Assembly (NCBI GenBank): GCA_937127435.1
Contig: CAKZLZ010000047.1
Span: 1-48,231 of the forward strand
DNA from: an uncultured Verrucomicrobiota bacterium
Lineage (GTDB): Bacteria > Verrucomicrobiota > Kiritimatiellia > SS1-B-03-39 > UBA6053
Reading direction: 5' to 3'
Length of the DNA: 48,231 nt
The notes beneath the pieces were generated by a model. The model saw only the letters and a program-made list of their open reading frames with translations. It was not told where the DNA came from and searched no databases. The position numbers were made by a program, and so were the translations under genes. Below, in pieces: positions 17,781 to 26,345 of the stretch (its first letter is position 1; every line of letters begins with the position of its first letter).

Positions 17781-18103
17781 AGTCACGACGGCGCTGGTCT
17801 AGGTTTTTCGGAGGGCCCGCGTCTCGCGGTCCGGCATGGTGGGGAAGTCACGACGGCGGGACGCCGTCGGTCCTGTATTTAGGACTGCACTGGTCTAGGT
17901 TTTCCGGAGGGCCCGCGTCTCGCGGTCCGGCATGGTGGGGAAGTCACGCCGTCGGGACGCCGTCGGTCCTGTATTTAGGACTGCGCTGGTCTAGGTTTTC
18001 CGGAGGGCCCGCGTCCCGCGGTCCGGCATGGTGGGAAAGTCACGACGGCGCCTGCCCGAGCTGTCGCTCGCGACGGCCAGGGAGACGCCGTCGGTCCGTA
18101 TGT
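17781..18103. repeat. 96-bp tandem repeat array with internal hairpins
   Basis: Units begin with GC(G/A)CTGGTCTAGGTTTT at 17791, 17887 and 17983, giving an exact 96-base period and about 2.8 copies. Each full unit holds three self-complementary parts: GGCCCGCG...CGCGGTCC, a GACGGC...GCCGTC hairpin, and GTCCT-GTATTT-AGGAC. The third unit breaks off at about 18050 into a different hairpin, CGAGC-TGTC-GCTCG, and a CGACGGCCAGGG word shared with 38490-38530. It fills the space between the convergent genes for glycerate kinase and TlyA. Because 96 is a multiple of three, a reading frame stays open across it, but it does not look like a protein. Confidence 0.92.
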
Positions 18104-18844
18104 TTATGCCTTTGGCAACCGCCATCTCGCCAAAAACTCCACGTTGCCTTTGGGGCCTTTGAGGGGAGAGCGGATCACGCCTATCCATTCCCATTTGAGC
18201 TCTTCGGTGCCGTAGCGTTTGATGTCTTCCACCACGCGCTGGCGAATATCTTCATCCACCACCACGCCCTTCCGCAGGTTTTTTTGTCCGGCTTCGAATT
18301 GGGGTTTGATGAGGGAGACCACTTCTGATCCGGGGAGGAGCACGCGGCCGGCGGCCGGGAGAATGAGTTTGAGGGAAATGAAACTGGTGTCGATCACGCA
18401 AAACGTGGGGCGCGGATCGAAGTCTTTGGCTTCCAGATGGCGGGCGTTGGTTTCTTCGCGCACGTCGACGCGGTCATCGTTTCGAAGATCCCAGTGAAGT
18501 TGTCCGCGGCCGACATCGACGGCGTAGACTTTCACCGCCCCGTGTTGGAGCATGCAATCGGTGAAACCGCCGGTACTGGATCCAATATCGATGGCGGTTG
18601 CCCCCGCAATCGGCAGGTCTTCCCATTTTTCGAGGGCACCGATCAGTTTGTCTCCTCCGCGGCTGACGAAGCGGGGCGGTTGCTCGAGGGTGAGCTCAAC
18701 ATCTTCCTGAACGGTAAAACCCGGTTTGCCGGCGACCTGTCCATTTACCCGTATCTTGCCGGCACGAATCAGGCGTTGCGCCTGTTCTCGACTGTCGGTC
18801 AATTCCCGCTTGTGCACCAGCACATCCAATCGAATTTTTCCCAT
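18104..18844 (-). CDS. tlyA: TlyA-family rRNA 2'-O-methyltransferase
   Basis: A 246-aa protein with an N-terminal S4 RNA-binding domain (residues about 4-60: RLDVLVHKREL, AQRLIRAGKIRVNG) and a Rossmann FtsJ-like methyltransferase domain. The latter has FVSRGGDKL, the SAM motif AIDIGSSTGGFTDCMLQHGA, VIDTSFISL and LIKPQFEAG, so the K-D-K-E catalytic set is present. TlyA proteins methylate ribose in 16S and 23S rRNA; some are annotated as hemolysins. It is the last gene of the NfeD-FloA operon, three bases after the preceding stop. Its 3' end abuts the 96-bp array. Confidence 0.93.
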   Translation of the reverse strand: MGKIRLDVLVHKRELTDSREQAQRLIRAGKIRVNGQVAGKPGFTVQEDVELTLEQPPRFVSRGGDKLIGALEKWEDLPIAGATAIDIGSSTGGFTDCMLQHGAVKVYAVDVGRGQLHWDLRNDDRVDVREETNARHLEAKDFDPRPTFCVIDTSFISLKLILPAAGRVLLPGSEVVSLIKPQFEAGQKNLRKGVVVDEDIRQRVVEDIKRYGTEELKWEWIGVIRSPLKGPKGNVEFLARWRLPKA

Positions 18845-18847
18845 CGC

Positions 18848-19534
18848 TTAGGGGGTCTCTTCAAAGGGGTTGGCTTGCAGCGCTTTTGGCGGCTGCAGAA
18901 TTACGGACGCGACCAGGGCCTGTTTGAAGGCGGCGCGGGTTTTTAGATTGGGCTGTGGGGTTTTGGTGCGGATGGCCCGGATGTTTTGCAGGGGGACCCG
19001 CGGCACAGAAATACTGCTGGAAGACAAATCGATCATCATCGAGCGTACGTTTTTTAATGCATCCTGCTGGAGTTTCTGATCAATGCCGCCATTGACCAGC
19101 TCCACGGCCTCCTTGATATCGGAGATCTGCTTGAAGGTGGCCTCCATATCCAGGTCGCCGAGGTTGGAGGTCTTCAGCGGTTTGGCCGGGATGGGCGGCG
19201 GGGGAGGAGGTGTGGTGTCAAACTGGATGTCATCCACGATGGGTTTCCGACGCTGGATCGGAGGTGCGGGTTTGGGTGGGTTCGCCCCTTCGCCGCTCAG
19301 TCGTCCCAGAAAGGCTTCCAGTTCGGATTCAATTTTCGGTTTGGCCGGTTGAACTTTTTTCCCGGTTCGTTTTTCTTCCGCCTCTCGCTCTTCCCGCTTC
19401 TTCTTCATTTCCAGAGCTTTTTGTTTGGCCTGTTTCTGCTGAATCAAATTTCCCACCAGCCAGAACACGCCCACGATGAGGTAGACGAGAAAGGACAGTC
19501 CGGACGTTTCTGCGAGAGGGAAGAGGGAGGTCAT
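18848..19534 (-). CDS. Membrane-anchored coiled-coil, proline-rich protein
   Basis: I do not recognise a named family. The 228-aa protein has an N-terminal transmembrane helix (about residues 9-30, SGLSFLVYLIVGVFWLVGNL), a charged coiled segment (QQKQAKQKALEMKKKREERE), a low-complexity linker with TPPPPPPIPAKP, and a C-terminal helical part. The bulk would lie in the cytoplasm. ATG 19534 is preferred over a TTG at 19549. It lies between floA and tlyA on the same strand and is probably a partner of the flotillin, like other coiled membrane proteins found in such operons. That partner role is inference from position. Confidence 0.7.
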   Translation of the reverse strand: MTSLFPLAETSGLSFLVYLIVGVFWLVGNLIQQKQAKQKALEMKKKREEREAEEKRTGKKVQPAKPKIESELEAFLGRLSGEGANPPKPAPPIQRRKPIVDDIQFDTTPPPPPPIPAKPLKTSNLGDLDMEATFKQISDIKEAVELVNGGIDQKLQQDALKNVRSMMIDLSSSSISVPRVPLQNIRAIRTKTPQPNLKTRAAFKQALVASVILQPPKALQANPFEETP

Positions 19535-19544
19535 GGGGTCAATT

Positions 19545-19614
19545 GTCAATGGTCAATAGGTAGGGGCAAGGGTCACGGGTCACTCGTGTTTCCACATGAC
19601 CCATGACCATTGAC
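19545..19614. repeat. Inverted repeat between floA and downstream gene
   Basis: GTCAATGGTCA (19545-19555) is the exact reverse complement of TGACCATTGAC (19604-19614). The loop holds further GGGTCAC and TGACCC words. It occupies the 84-base gap of an otherwise tightly packed operon, so it could stabilise the upstream mRNA or reduce expression downstream. Confidence 0.8.
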
Positions 19615-19618
19615 TTCT

Positions 19619-20623
19619 TTAGTCCTCCTGATCCCCTTCGGCGATGCTTTCACGCATCGAGGTGTCGGCGAGAACATTCTGCATGCGGTAGAAATCCATA
19701 ATACCCAGGTTTCCGGAGCGGAAAGCTTCGGCGATGGCCTGGGGAATTTCCGCTTGCGCTTCGATCACTTTCGATTGCATTTCCTGCACCCGGGCGCGCA
19801 TTTCCTGTTCGGCGGCGATGGCCATGGCGCGACGGCCTTCGGCTTCGGCCTGACGTAATTTCTTGTCGGCTTCCGCACGTTCGGTTTCCAGAAGCGCACC
19901 GACGTTGGCGACTTCGCGGGTGCCGCTGACACCGGCCACGGAGACGTCGGCAATATCGATGGAAACAATTTCAAACGCGGTGTTGGCGTCCAGTCCGGAC
20001 TGTAGTACCCGGCGACTGATATCATCGGGATTTTCCAGGACGTGTTTGTAGGTTTCGGAAGAACCGATGGCGGAAACAATTCCCTGACCTACCCGGGCGA
20101 TAATGGTTTCTTCGGTGGCACCCCCGACCAAACGCTGGAGATTGGCGCGAACGGTTACCCGTGCTTTCACCAGCAGGCGGATTCCGTCTTTGGATACGGC
20201 ATCGAGGTAGCCGTTACTCAGATTTTGGTCGGGGCAGTTGATCACCTTCGGATAAACGGAAGTGCTTACCGCTTCGTGAACATCGCGTCCGGCCAGGTCG
20301 ATGGCGGCGGCTTGTTGGAAAGAGAGTTCGATGTTGGCTTTGTCGGCCGCGACCAGCGCCCGTACCACATTCATCACATTTCCGCCGGCCAGATAGTGGG
20401 CTTCCAGATCATTGGTGGAGAGTTCCAAACCGGCTTTGACGGCCTGAATACGTGAGTCCACCACCAATTTGGTGTTTACCCGTCGCAGGCGCATGCCTAC
20501 CAAAGTTAAGAAGTTTACTTTTGCCCCTGAAACGGCGGCACGAATGTAGATGCTGATAAAGTTGGCCATAAGGACCAACATCACGATGATAAAAAATGCG
20601 AGAACGCCTAATACGTATTTCAT
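19619..20623 (-). CDS. floA: Flotillin-like protein FloA
   Basis: A 334-aa membrane scaffold of the FloA/YqfA type (B. subtilis FloA is 331 aa). An N-terminal hairpin or helix (residues about 3-27) is followed by the SPFH region. Characteristic stretches are [74 protein letters not shown], and a late EA-rich segment ([20 protein letters not shown]). FloA proteins form membrane microdomains and work with NfeD proteins, which are encoded upstream in this operon. It starts four bases after the DUF8173 gene's stop. Confidence 0.95.
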   Translation of the reverse strand: MKYVLGVLAFFIIVMLVLMANFISIYIRAAVSGAKVNFLTLVGMRLRRVNTKLVVDSRIQAVKAGLELSTNDLEAHYLAGGNVMNVVRALVAADKANIELSFQQAAAIDLAGRDVHEAVSTSVYPKVINCPDQNLSNGYLDAVSKDGIRLLVKARVTVRANLQRLVGGATEETIIARVGQGIVSAIGSSETYKHVLENPDDISRRVLQSGLDANTAFEIVSIDIADVSVAGVSGTREVANVGALLETERAEADKKLRQAEAEGRRAMAIAAEQEMRARVQEMQSKVIEAQAEIPQAIAEAFRSGNLGIMDFYRMQNVLADTSMRESIAEGDQED

Positions 20624-20627
20624 GGGA

Positions 20628-21749
20628 TTATTCTGGTGGGGGTTGGGGAGGGGAAGGGATTTCTATTTTCAGAACACGTTGAGATTGACGAATGCTGGTG
20701 ATGAGGGTGCCCATGCCCCAGCAGGAGGTCATAAAATAAAGCACATCTCCAATGTAAACCAAGCTGTAGGCACTGTAAAGGACTACGAGCCCTATAAACA
20801 AACCTTGCGCAAGTTTTGCAAAGGTCAGATCGGTTTTTTTGCGGAGAATCATGAGGCCGATCGCGTAGGCAACCACAATTTTCCCCAGATAAAAAAGCAG
20901 TCCGGTAATGATCAAAAGAAAGATGCCCAATCCGGTGCCGATCAAGGTGGGGAGCAGGAAGTAGGCGGCCAATGTCAGAGGCAGGAAAGTGAGCAGGCCC
21001 AGCGTGAGGGCGGGGCTCCGGTGGTGGAGGAGTAAATCCACATTGTGCCCGGTAAAGCGCGGCAGCAATCTTAACAGCAGAACCCCCACCACAAAGGAAG
21101 TGAAGAATTGAATCCCCAGGAGCATCCACTTCCAGGTTTGAATGTCTTTTTCCAGTTGCCCGGGTTCGTCGGTAATTTGTTTGCGCTCGCCTTTGACTTC
21201 CACGCCTTCGGGCAGGGGGAGGGTCTGCTGATTCCGGTTGTATAAATCGCCATGAATGGTGGTGCCGGCCAACAAGCGGATTTCATTGCCGCGCAAGGTG
21301 AGGTCCCCCTGAATGTCCGCTTCAATCACCACGTTGGGCGCATCTACCCAGAGATCTCCCTTGATGGTTCCTTTTACGGTAATTCGTTTTCCCGCTTGCA
21401 GGATGGCGTGTCCGTCGACCACGGTATTGGTATTGAGCAGAATATTTCCCACGGAGGCGTAGCCCCGGAGGTTGCCGGCGATCTCACCATTGACGGTGAG
21501 AACTTCCAGGGCGAGCAGGCGGACGTCGTCGGCACTGGTTCCGCTGAACTCAATTTTCCGGGCCGAGGCCCAGATATCATCCTGAAACTCTCCCCGTAGG
21601 TTGATCTCATTGGCGGTGGCAAAAAAATCGTCGGTTGCCACCTCATCAAAATCGATGTTTTTCTCAAATAGTAACCAGGTTTCCGTTCCGGGCGACTGCG
21701 CCCGAAGGAATCCGGTCAGGCAAAAAAGGAGGACGATAAATTTTCTCAT
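20628..21749 (-). CDS. Secreted bactofilin-like / polytopic membrane protein (DUF8173-type)
   Basis: A 373-aa protein with a cleavable signal peptide (about residues 1-18, ending LRAQ). Next comes a right-handed beta-helix of bactofilin type, about residues 40-185, built of short repeats ([57 protein letters not shown]). The C-terminal part (about 205-360) has five or so transmembrane helices, resembling the DUF8173 domain. Unlike cytosolic bactofilins, the helix here should lie outside the cytoplasmic membrane. It overlaps the short NfeD gene by four bases (ATGA) and precedes floA by four, so it is very probably part of the NfeD-flotillin machinery. Confidence 0.8.
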   Translation of the reverse strand: MRKFIVLLFCLTGFLRAQSPGTETWLLFEKNIDFDEVATDDFFATANEINLRGEFQDDIWASARKIEFSGTSADDVRLLALEVLTVNGEIAGNLRGYASVGNILLNTNTVVDGHAILQAGKRITVKGTIKGDLWVDAPNVVIEADIQGDLTLRGNEIRLLAGTTIHGDLYNRNQQTLPLPEGVEVKGERKQITDEPGQLEKDIQTWKWMLLGIQFFTSFVVGVLLLRLLPRFTGHNVDLLLHHRSPALTLGLLTFLPLTLAAYFLLPTLIGTGLGIFLLIITGLLFYLGKIVVAYAIGLMILRKKTDLTFAKLAQGLFIGLVVLYSAYSLVYIGDVLYFMTSCWGMGTLITSIRQSQRVLKIEIPSPPQPPPE

Positions 21750-22231
21750 GTGTTTTCTTTCCCTGCGGGTCGCACCACGACCCGGGATCCGTGTACTTCC
21801 ACCACTTCAATTTCACTGTCTTTTTCAATATATCCGGTGACCGCCACCACATCGGTTTTCTTTCCGTTTAAGCGGGCAAACCCGCCGGGCCGCAGGTCGG
21901 TTTCCGCGCGGCCGCTATCGCCGGCTTTGGGCGCATGGGGATCCACGGTTTCGACTTCCTGAATGGCGGTTTGTAATGAAAAACGTTTCCCGATCCGGCT
22001 GTCCGGCATTTTCATAAGCCAAAACATAAAGCCGCATAAGGTGCCGAGAATAAGTAAGAGTGCGGTGAGTGATCCGTAGGCCGGACCAAAAGCGGCCACG
22101 GCGAAACCGCAGGCGACGAGCAAACAGACGCCTCCGCTTATGCCGAGAATACCTCCGGGGACAAAGACCTCCAACACAAAGAGTACAAACGCGATCGCGG
22201 TAAAGATGATAAACAATACGGTGGGGCTCAT
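21746..22231 (-). CDS. Short NfeD-like protein (membrane plus OB-fold)
   Basis: A 161-aa protein with two to three N-terminal hydrophobic helices (residues about 5-75) and a C-terminal soluble OB-fold of NfeD type (about 112-158: LRPGGFARLNGKKTDVVAVT, GYIEKDSEIEVVEVHGSRV). Short NfeD proteins lack the ClpP-like protease part and partner with flotillins. It overlaps both neighbours by four bases, so its translation is coupled to the long NfeD gene upstream and to the bactofilin-like gene downstream. Confidence 0.88.
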   Translation of the reverse strand: MSPTVLFIIFTAIAFVLFVLEVFVPGGILGISGGVCLLVACGFAVAAFGPAYGSLTALLLILGTLCGFMFWLMKMPDSRIGKRFSLQTAIQEVETVDPHAPKAGDSGRAETDLRPGGFARLNGKKTDVVAVTGYIEKDSEIEVVEVHGSRVVVRPAGKENT

Positions 22232-23685
22232 ACGCGGGACTCCGAGGGAAGGGTAACGATCAGCCGGTGGTTCCGGACATCCACAACCAACAGGGCACTG
22301 TCGGTATCGAGATAATCCCCTTCGGAGATGGCATCGTAGGGTTTTCCTCCGACCTGAACAGTGCCCGAGGGGCGTAGCGGGGTGAAAGCGATGGCTTTTT
22401 GGCCAACCAGCGATTCAAGGCCGGTGGCAATCTGGTCACGGCTGGCAGGCTGAATATCCGAGCTTAAGACCAGTTTTCTGCCCAGGAGAGTGTTTTCCCC
22501 CAGATTCCGCAGAAGGATGACGGCGAGGACCCCTGCCACTATGATGGCCACACTGAGGTTGGTGACGGCCGGTCCGAGATTTCCGACGTTTTCGAATCCG
22601 GGGAGATCTCCCGGGTTTCCAGGAAAGCGAATGCTCATGGCCTTGATGAGGCCTATACACAGCAGGGCTATGCCACTGAGGCCGGCAATTCCGAAACCGG
22701 GAATGACAAAAATCTCGGCCATGATCAGGGCGATGCCGAGGAAGATGATCACCAGATCTTCCATGCCGGCCAGACCGGCGATGTTGTGGCCGAAGACCAC
22801 AATGACAAAAAGCAGGGCGGCGCCCCCGCCTGCCCAGCCGATGCCGGGGGATTGAAATTCAAGGTAGACCAACAGGCCGGCGAGACTCAACAGCATCGGG
22901 GCCAGCCGGGTAATCCACAAGGCCAGGGTGTCCGCCATTTCCGGAATCAATTCGATACGCTCCGCATTTTCCAGCCCGACTTGGGCAAGCATGTCATCCA
23001 AATCGAGCACGGTCCCTTCTGAAAGCAAACGGCTGCCGTCAGGCATTACCCGTTCCGCTTCCATATTGGTCAGGGTAAGCAGATTTCCTTTGGCGGAGAT
23101 CACGGTTCCGTCTTCCAGAATGTATTCGAGATCTCTCCGGACCATGGCCCGGATCAACATCTCATCTCTCCCTTTTGCCTGGGCAATGCTGCGTGCGACC
23201 GCATCCATGTAGGATTCAATTTTTTCCCGTTCCGCTTCACCTAACTCTGCATAGCCTCCACTTTTTCCCATAATCACCGGCATGGCATCGCCGATTTTGG
23301 ACCGCGGGGTCATATAAATTTTATCGGTGGACATGGCGATAATCGCCCCGGCTGAAATCGCTTCATCTTCCACCAGAGTATAGGTGGGAATTCCGACATC
23401 GATGATGGGTCCCACCATCTCCTGCATCACCCTGACGGAGCCTCCGGGAGTATCCATTAACAAAACAATGGCATCCGCTTCCGCTTCAAGGGCTTTTTTC
23501 ACCCCCCGTCGTAAGAGGAACAATTGCGGTTGCATAATCTCCTGTCGAACCGGGATCAGGTAGACCAGCGGTTTGTCTTCCGAAGGGGGGGGGGGAAGCT
23601 CTGTGGCGTCGACTTCCACATCGCAGAACGCGAAGCCCGTGAAAAAGCATAAGCTTAAGAGAATGGATTGAATGAAGTGTTTCAT
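22228..23685 (-). CDS. nfeD: Long NfeD protein with ClpP-like serine protease domain
   Basis: A 485-aa protein. A signal peptide (MKHFIQSILLSLCFFTGFAF) is followed by a ClpP-class domain (about residues 35-270) with IVLLMDTPGGSVRVMQEMV and EAISAGAIIAMSTDKIYM, where the serine of ISAGA is the likely nucleophile. GDAMPVIM follows, near where the catalytic lysine region would be. Several transmembrane helices (about 275-400) lead to a C-terminal OB-fold (KAIAFTPLRPSGTVQVGGKP). Such proteins cleave membrane or stomatin-family proteins. I choose ATG 23685, at the signal peptide, over an ATG at 23730. It is the first gene of the six-gene operon that includes floA. Confidence 0.93.
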   Translation of the reverse strand: MKHFIQSILLSLCFFTGFAFCDVEVDATELPPPPSEDKPLVYLIPVRQEIMQPQLFLLRRGVKKALEAEADAIVLLMDTPGGSVRVMQEMVGPIIDVGIPTYTLVEDEAISAGAIIAMSTDKIYMTPRSKIGDAMPVIMGKSGGYAELGEAEREKIESYMDAVARSIAQAKGRDEMLIRAMVRRDLEYILEDGTVISAKGNLLTLTNMEAERVMPDGSRLLSEGTVLDLDDMLAQVGLENAERIELIPEMADTLALWITRLAPMLLSLAGLLVYLEFQSPGIGWAGGGAALLFVIVVFGHNIAGLAGMEDLVIIFLGIALIMAEIFVIPGFGIAGLSGIALLCIGLIKAMSIRFPGNPGDLPGFENVGNLGPAVTNLSVAIIVAGVLAVILLRNLGENTLLGRKLVLSSDIQPASRDQIATGLESLVGQKAIAFTPLRPSGTVQVGGKPYDAISEGDYLDTDSALLVVDVRNHRLIVTLPSESRV

Positions 23686-23810
23686 GAGATGGGGTCTTCC
23701 TGTTCTACGCCTGCCTCTCTCTAATGTCAAAAGCTCTTCACGTGGAACTCCCGGAGATTTATGTAAAATGTCCTTTCCTATTTCCGGTTTGGTTGAATAG
23801 CATTTCCTTC

Positions 23811-24977
23811 ATGACAAATACATTTTCTGATTTTAATGGCCTGGGCATGAATTTAGGAAACCTTTCCCGGTTGTCCCGGGCGGAAAGCCGTTCGATCTCT
23901 TCTGAAAATCCCACCGGCGCCCGGAGTGGCGGCGCAAGAGCCTGCTCCCCGCTCGATGAGGAAGGCAAACCGACTGGCCCGGCCCGCGATTTGGGTCAGG
24001 GTTGGAAAGTGAAGCCGCGCACATGTATTCCGGCTGGAAGTTTGTTGGAAGTGGCAGATATTGAAGGTCCGGGCGCGATTCAATCTATTTGGATGACCCC
24101 TACGGGACGCAACCGTCACGCGATTCTCCGTATTTATTGGGACGGTCAGGAGCAGCCATCGGTAGAGTGTCCCCTCTGTGATTTTTTTGCTTCGCCTTTT
24201 GTTGGGGGCCGCGACTACCAATTTGCCCAGCTTACCTCACAGGCGGTGTGCGTAAATCCCGGAAATGCCTTTAACTGTTTCTGGGAAATGCCTTTCCGTA
24301 AGAAATGTCGGATCACGGTGGAGAATTGTAGCGCGCAGGAAATCGTGCTGTACTATCAAATTAATTACACCCTGACGGACGTTCCCGCGGATGCGGCTTA
24401 TTTTCATGCCCAGTTCCGCCAAAGCCTGCCGGTGAAAAAAGGAGAGGTGCATACCATACTCGATGGGGTAAAAGGGCAGGGGCATTATGTCGGCACGGTG
24501 ATGGGTTGGCAGGTGAACCACAACGGTTGGTGGGGAGAAGGAGAAATCAAATTCTTTATGGACGGGGATACCGATCCGGCGTTAAGCGATGGTAAGGAGT
24601 TGGCCGGGTCCACCGGATTTCCGACCATTTGCGGGACAGGAACCGAAGATTATTTTCTGGGGTCCTACAACTTTGAAAACAAAGAAACCCGGCAGTATCA
24701 GGAATTCACCGGGCCCTACGCGGGCATGCCCTACGTCGGCCGTCCGGATGGCGTCTACAAGGCCAACACCCGTTTTGGTCTTTACCGTTGGCATATTATG
24801 GACCCGATTCGATTTCAGTCAGAATTGAAGGTTACGATTCAGGCCCTGGGATGGATGAGCGAAGGTCGTTTCCATCAGAACCGGGACGATCTCTCGTCAG
24901 TGGCCTATTGGTATCAGACACTCCCCACCGCCCCCTTTCCTGCTTTTCCGTCAGCGGATGAGTTGGAAATTGTGTAA
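23811..24977 (+). CDS. DUF2961 (GH172-type) glycosidase-like protein
   Basis: A 388-aa protein with DUF2961 features: an N-terminal SRLSRAESRSISSENPTGARSG-like segment, PGAIQSIWMTP, HAILRIYWDGQEQPSVECPL, CFWEMPFRKKCRITVEN, GEGEIKFFMDGD and the hallmark GTGTEDYFLGSYNF. DUF2961 is now glycoside hydrolase family 172, whose characterised members act on difructose anhydride and alpha-D-arabino- or fructo-furanosides; the glutamate of TEDYF is a likely catalytic residue. No signal peptide is evident, so it is probably cytosolic. A start at 23724 is possible, but 23811 matches the family better. It is divergent from the NfeD operon. Confidence 0.9.
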   Translation: MTNTFSDFNGLGMNLGNLSRLSRAESRSISSENPTGARSGGARACSPLDEEGKPTGPARDLGQGWKVKPRTCIPAGSLLEVADIEGPGAIQSIWMTPTGRNRHAILRIYWDGQEQPSVECPLCDFFASPFVGGRDYQFAQLTSQAVCVNPGNAFNCFWEMPFRKKCRITVENCSAQEIVLYYQINYTLTDVPADAAYFHAQFRQSLPVKKGEVHTILDGVKGQGHYVGTVMGWQVNHNGWWGEGEIKFFMDGDTDPALSDGKELAGSTGFPTICGTGTEDYFLGSYNFENKETRQYQEFTGPYAGMPYVGRPDGVYKANTRFGLYRWHIMDPIRFQSELKVTIQALGWMSEGRFHQNRDDLSSVAYWYQTLPTAPFPAFPSADELEIV

Positions 24978-25123
24978 GTACAGATGACCGAGTCTTTTGC
25001 TGGAAATGATCACTTTTTGGTTAAAATCATTTGATCCCTTGGGTTTAAATTCCTTTACACCGTTTAAAGTTTTGGGCATAAATTTATCAACCTACCTGAT
25101 TTAAGCACCTTTCCCTAAAAATA

Positions 25124-25984
25124 ATGAAGATCCAAGTATTGATTCCCTCCGCCTTTGTTGCGCTTGTTTTCTTATTGAGCTCCGTGAGTCATGCTGCAAC
25201 CATTGGCTACTGGCGCTTTGAAGGGGACTCGATAAATACCGCAAATCCAGGAACGGGGAATCTGACGGCAACCGGTACCGGGGTGACGACCACAGCGCTG
25301 GCAGGATCGGGTGCGACCAGCGATTTCTTTAATCCGGTGCCATTGACTTCGGCCGCGAATACGCAAACTGCAACTGGATTTACAGGTAACGTTAACAAGG
25401 GATTTAGTAGTGATGATTTCTTAGATCTCTCTGGGAATAATGCTTTTACCATCGAGGCGCTGTTCAGCAGCTCTAATGTTTCCTCAGGATCGAACCAGAC
25501 CCTTGCCGGCCAATGGAAGGCCTCAAATGGATACCGAAGCTTTCTCTTTCAGGTACAAAATGGGGGGCAAATGGGACTGTATGTTAGTGGAAACGGCATT
25601 GCGGCCGAAACCTACATTACGACCACGGCTGATTTGAAAGCTGCGAATAACAGGGATTATTATGCTGCCGCGACTTTTAGTGCTTCCGGGGTGACGCTCT
25701 TTCTTCAGGACTTGACCGATCCCGAAGGTTCTCTGGCCACAGAGACGTTTAGTACCCCCCTCATGAATGTCCAAAATTCAAATGCGAAGTTCACAATTGG
25801 AGGTTATGACAGTAGCTTCCAAAACCCTTTTAGAGGAGATATTGATGAAGTACGCCTCTCAGATGTTGTACTTTCCCAGTCGGAACTTTTGGTGATCCCC
25901 GAACCCAGTTCTTTGGTTTTATTGGGCATGGGGGTTTTGGCTGGCATGGCTTTCACGCGCAAGTCGCGTCGGCGCAGAGGCTGA
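25124..25984 (+). CDS. PEP-CTERM protein with LamG-like domain
   Basis: A 286-aa exported protein. A signal peptide (about residues 1-24, ending SHAA) is followed by a concanavalin/LamG-like beta-sandwich (about 28-255: IGYWRFEGDS; FTIEALFSSSNV; FRGDIDEVRLSDVVL). The C-terminus is a PEP-CTERM signal: VIPEPSSLVLLGMGVLAG, a hydrophobic helix, then RKSRRRRG. An exosortase would cut there and attach the protein at the outer surface. No exosortase gene is in the window. The LamG fold suggests carbohydrate binding or adhesion. No strong Shine-Dalgarno precedes the ATG. Confidence 0.92.
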   Translation: MKIQVLIPSAFVALVFLLSSVSHAATIGYWRFEGDSINTANPGTGNLTATGTGVTTTALAGSGATSDFFNPVPLTSAANTQTATGFTGNVNKGFSSDDFLDLSGNNAFTIEALFSSSNVSSGSNQTLAGQWKASNGYRSFLFQVQNGGQMGLYVSGNGIAAETYITTTADLKAANNRDYYAAATFSASGVTLFLQDLTDPEGSLATETFSTPLMNVQNSNAKFTIGGYDSSFQNPFRGDIDEVRLSDVVLSQSELLVIPEPSSLVLLGMGVLAGMAFTRKSRRRRG

Positions 25985-26057
25985 GACTTCCCGCTTCGTC
26001 GGGTATATGGGTTCAAAGATTGCGCATCGTTTGAAGTCTGAAAGTCTTGTGATGTTT

Positions 26058-26200
26058 TTTTTGGGGTGGGTGAGAAACCCCTACAGGGTTTGAATGATTG
26101 TTTGTGTTCCCCGGGGTTTCGCAGGCTCAACCCCAGGCTACGGTGAGATGTCCCCTTCAGGGACAGCTGGAGGCCGAAGCTACTAGACCCCCAGGGATGA
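26058..26200. repeat. GC-rich extragenic repeat element
   Basis: Within the gene-free stretch 25985-26345 lies a block of paired words: AAACCCCT-ACA-GGGTTT, CCCCGGGGTTTC with CAACCCCAGG, and GTCCCCTTCAGGGAC. Its layout (CCCCGGGGTT, CAGGGTTT, CAGGGAC) resembles the duplicated element at 10475-10847. The rest of the stretch holds no gene; a direct repeat, AATCAGGAC, at about 26298 and 26330 flanks the approach to the next start. Confidence 0.6.
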
Positions 26201-26345
26201 TTTAACCTGGAGAAGGCGTCTCCAGTTTCGATGATGATATCGATTTTATTTTCCAACTTACTCTTTGGTGAATAGGGGGAGATGCTGTAAGAGTCTTAAA
26301 TCAGGACAAGATCCTCAAGACTTTCGTTGAATCAGGACCAGACTT

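Noticed and set aside
17781..18103. CRISPR array
   Set aside because: The units are almost identical along all 96 bases, with no unique spacers between short repeats, and no cas gene is present.
17744..18328. Plus-strand reading frame of 194 codons with three Trp/Gly/Ser-rich 32-residue repeats
   Set aside because: It stays open only because the 96-bp array has a period divisible by three. It overlaps tlyA on the other strand, has no Shine-Dalgarno and its composition is not protein-like.
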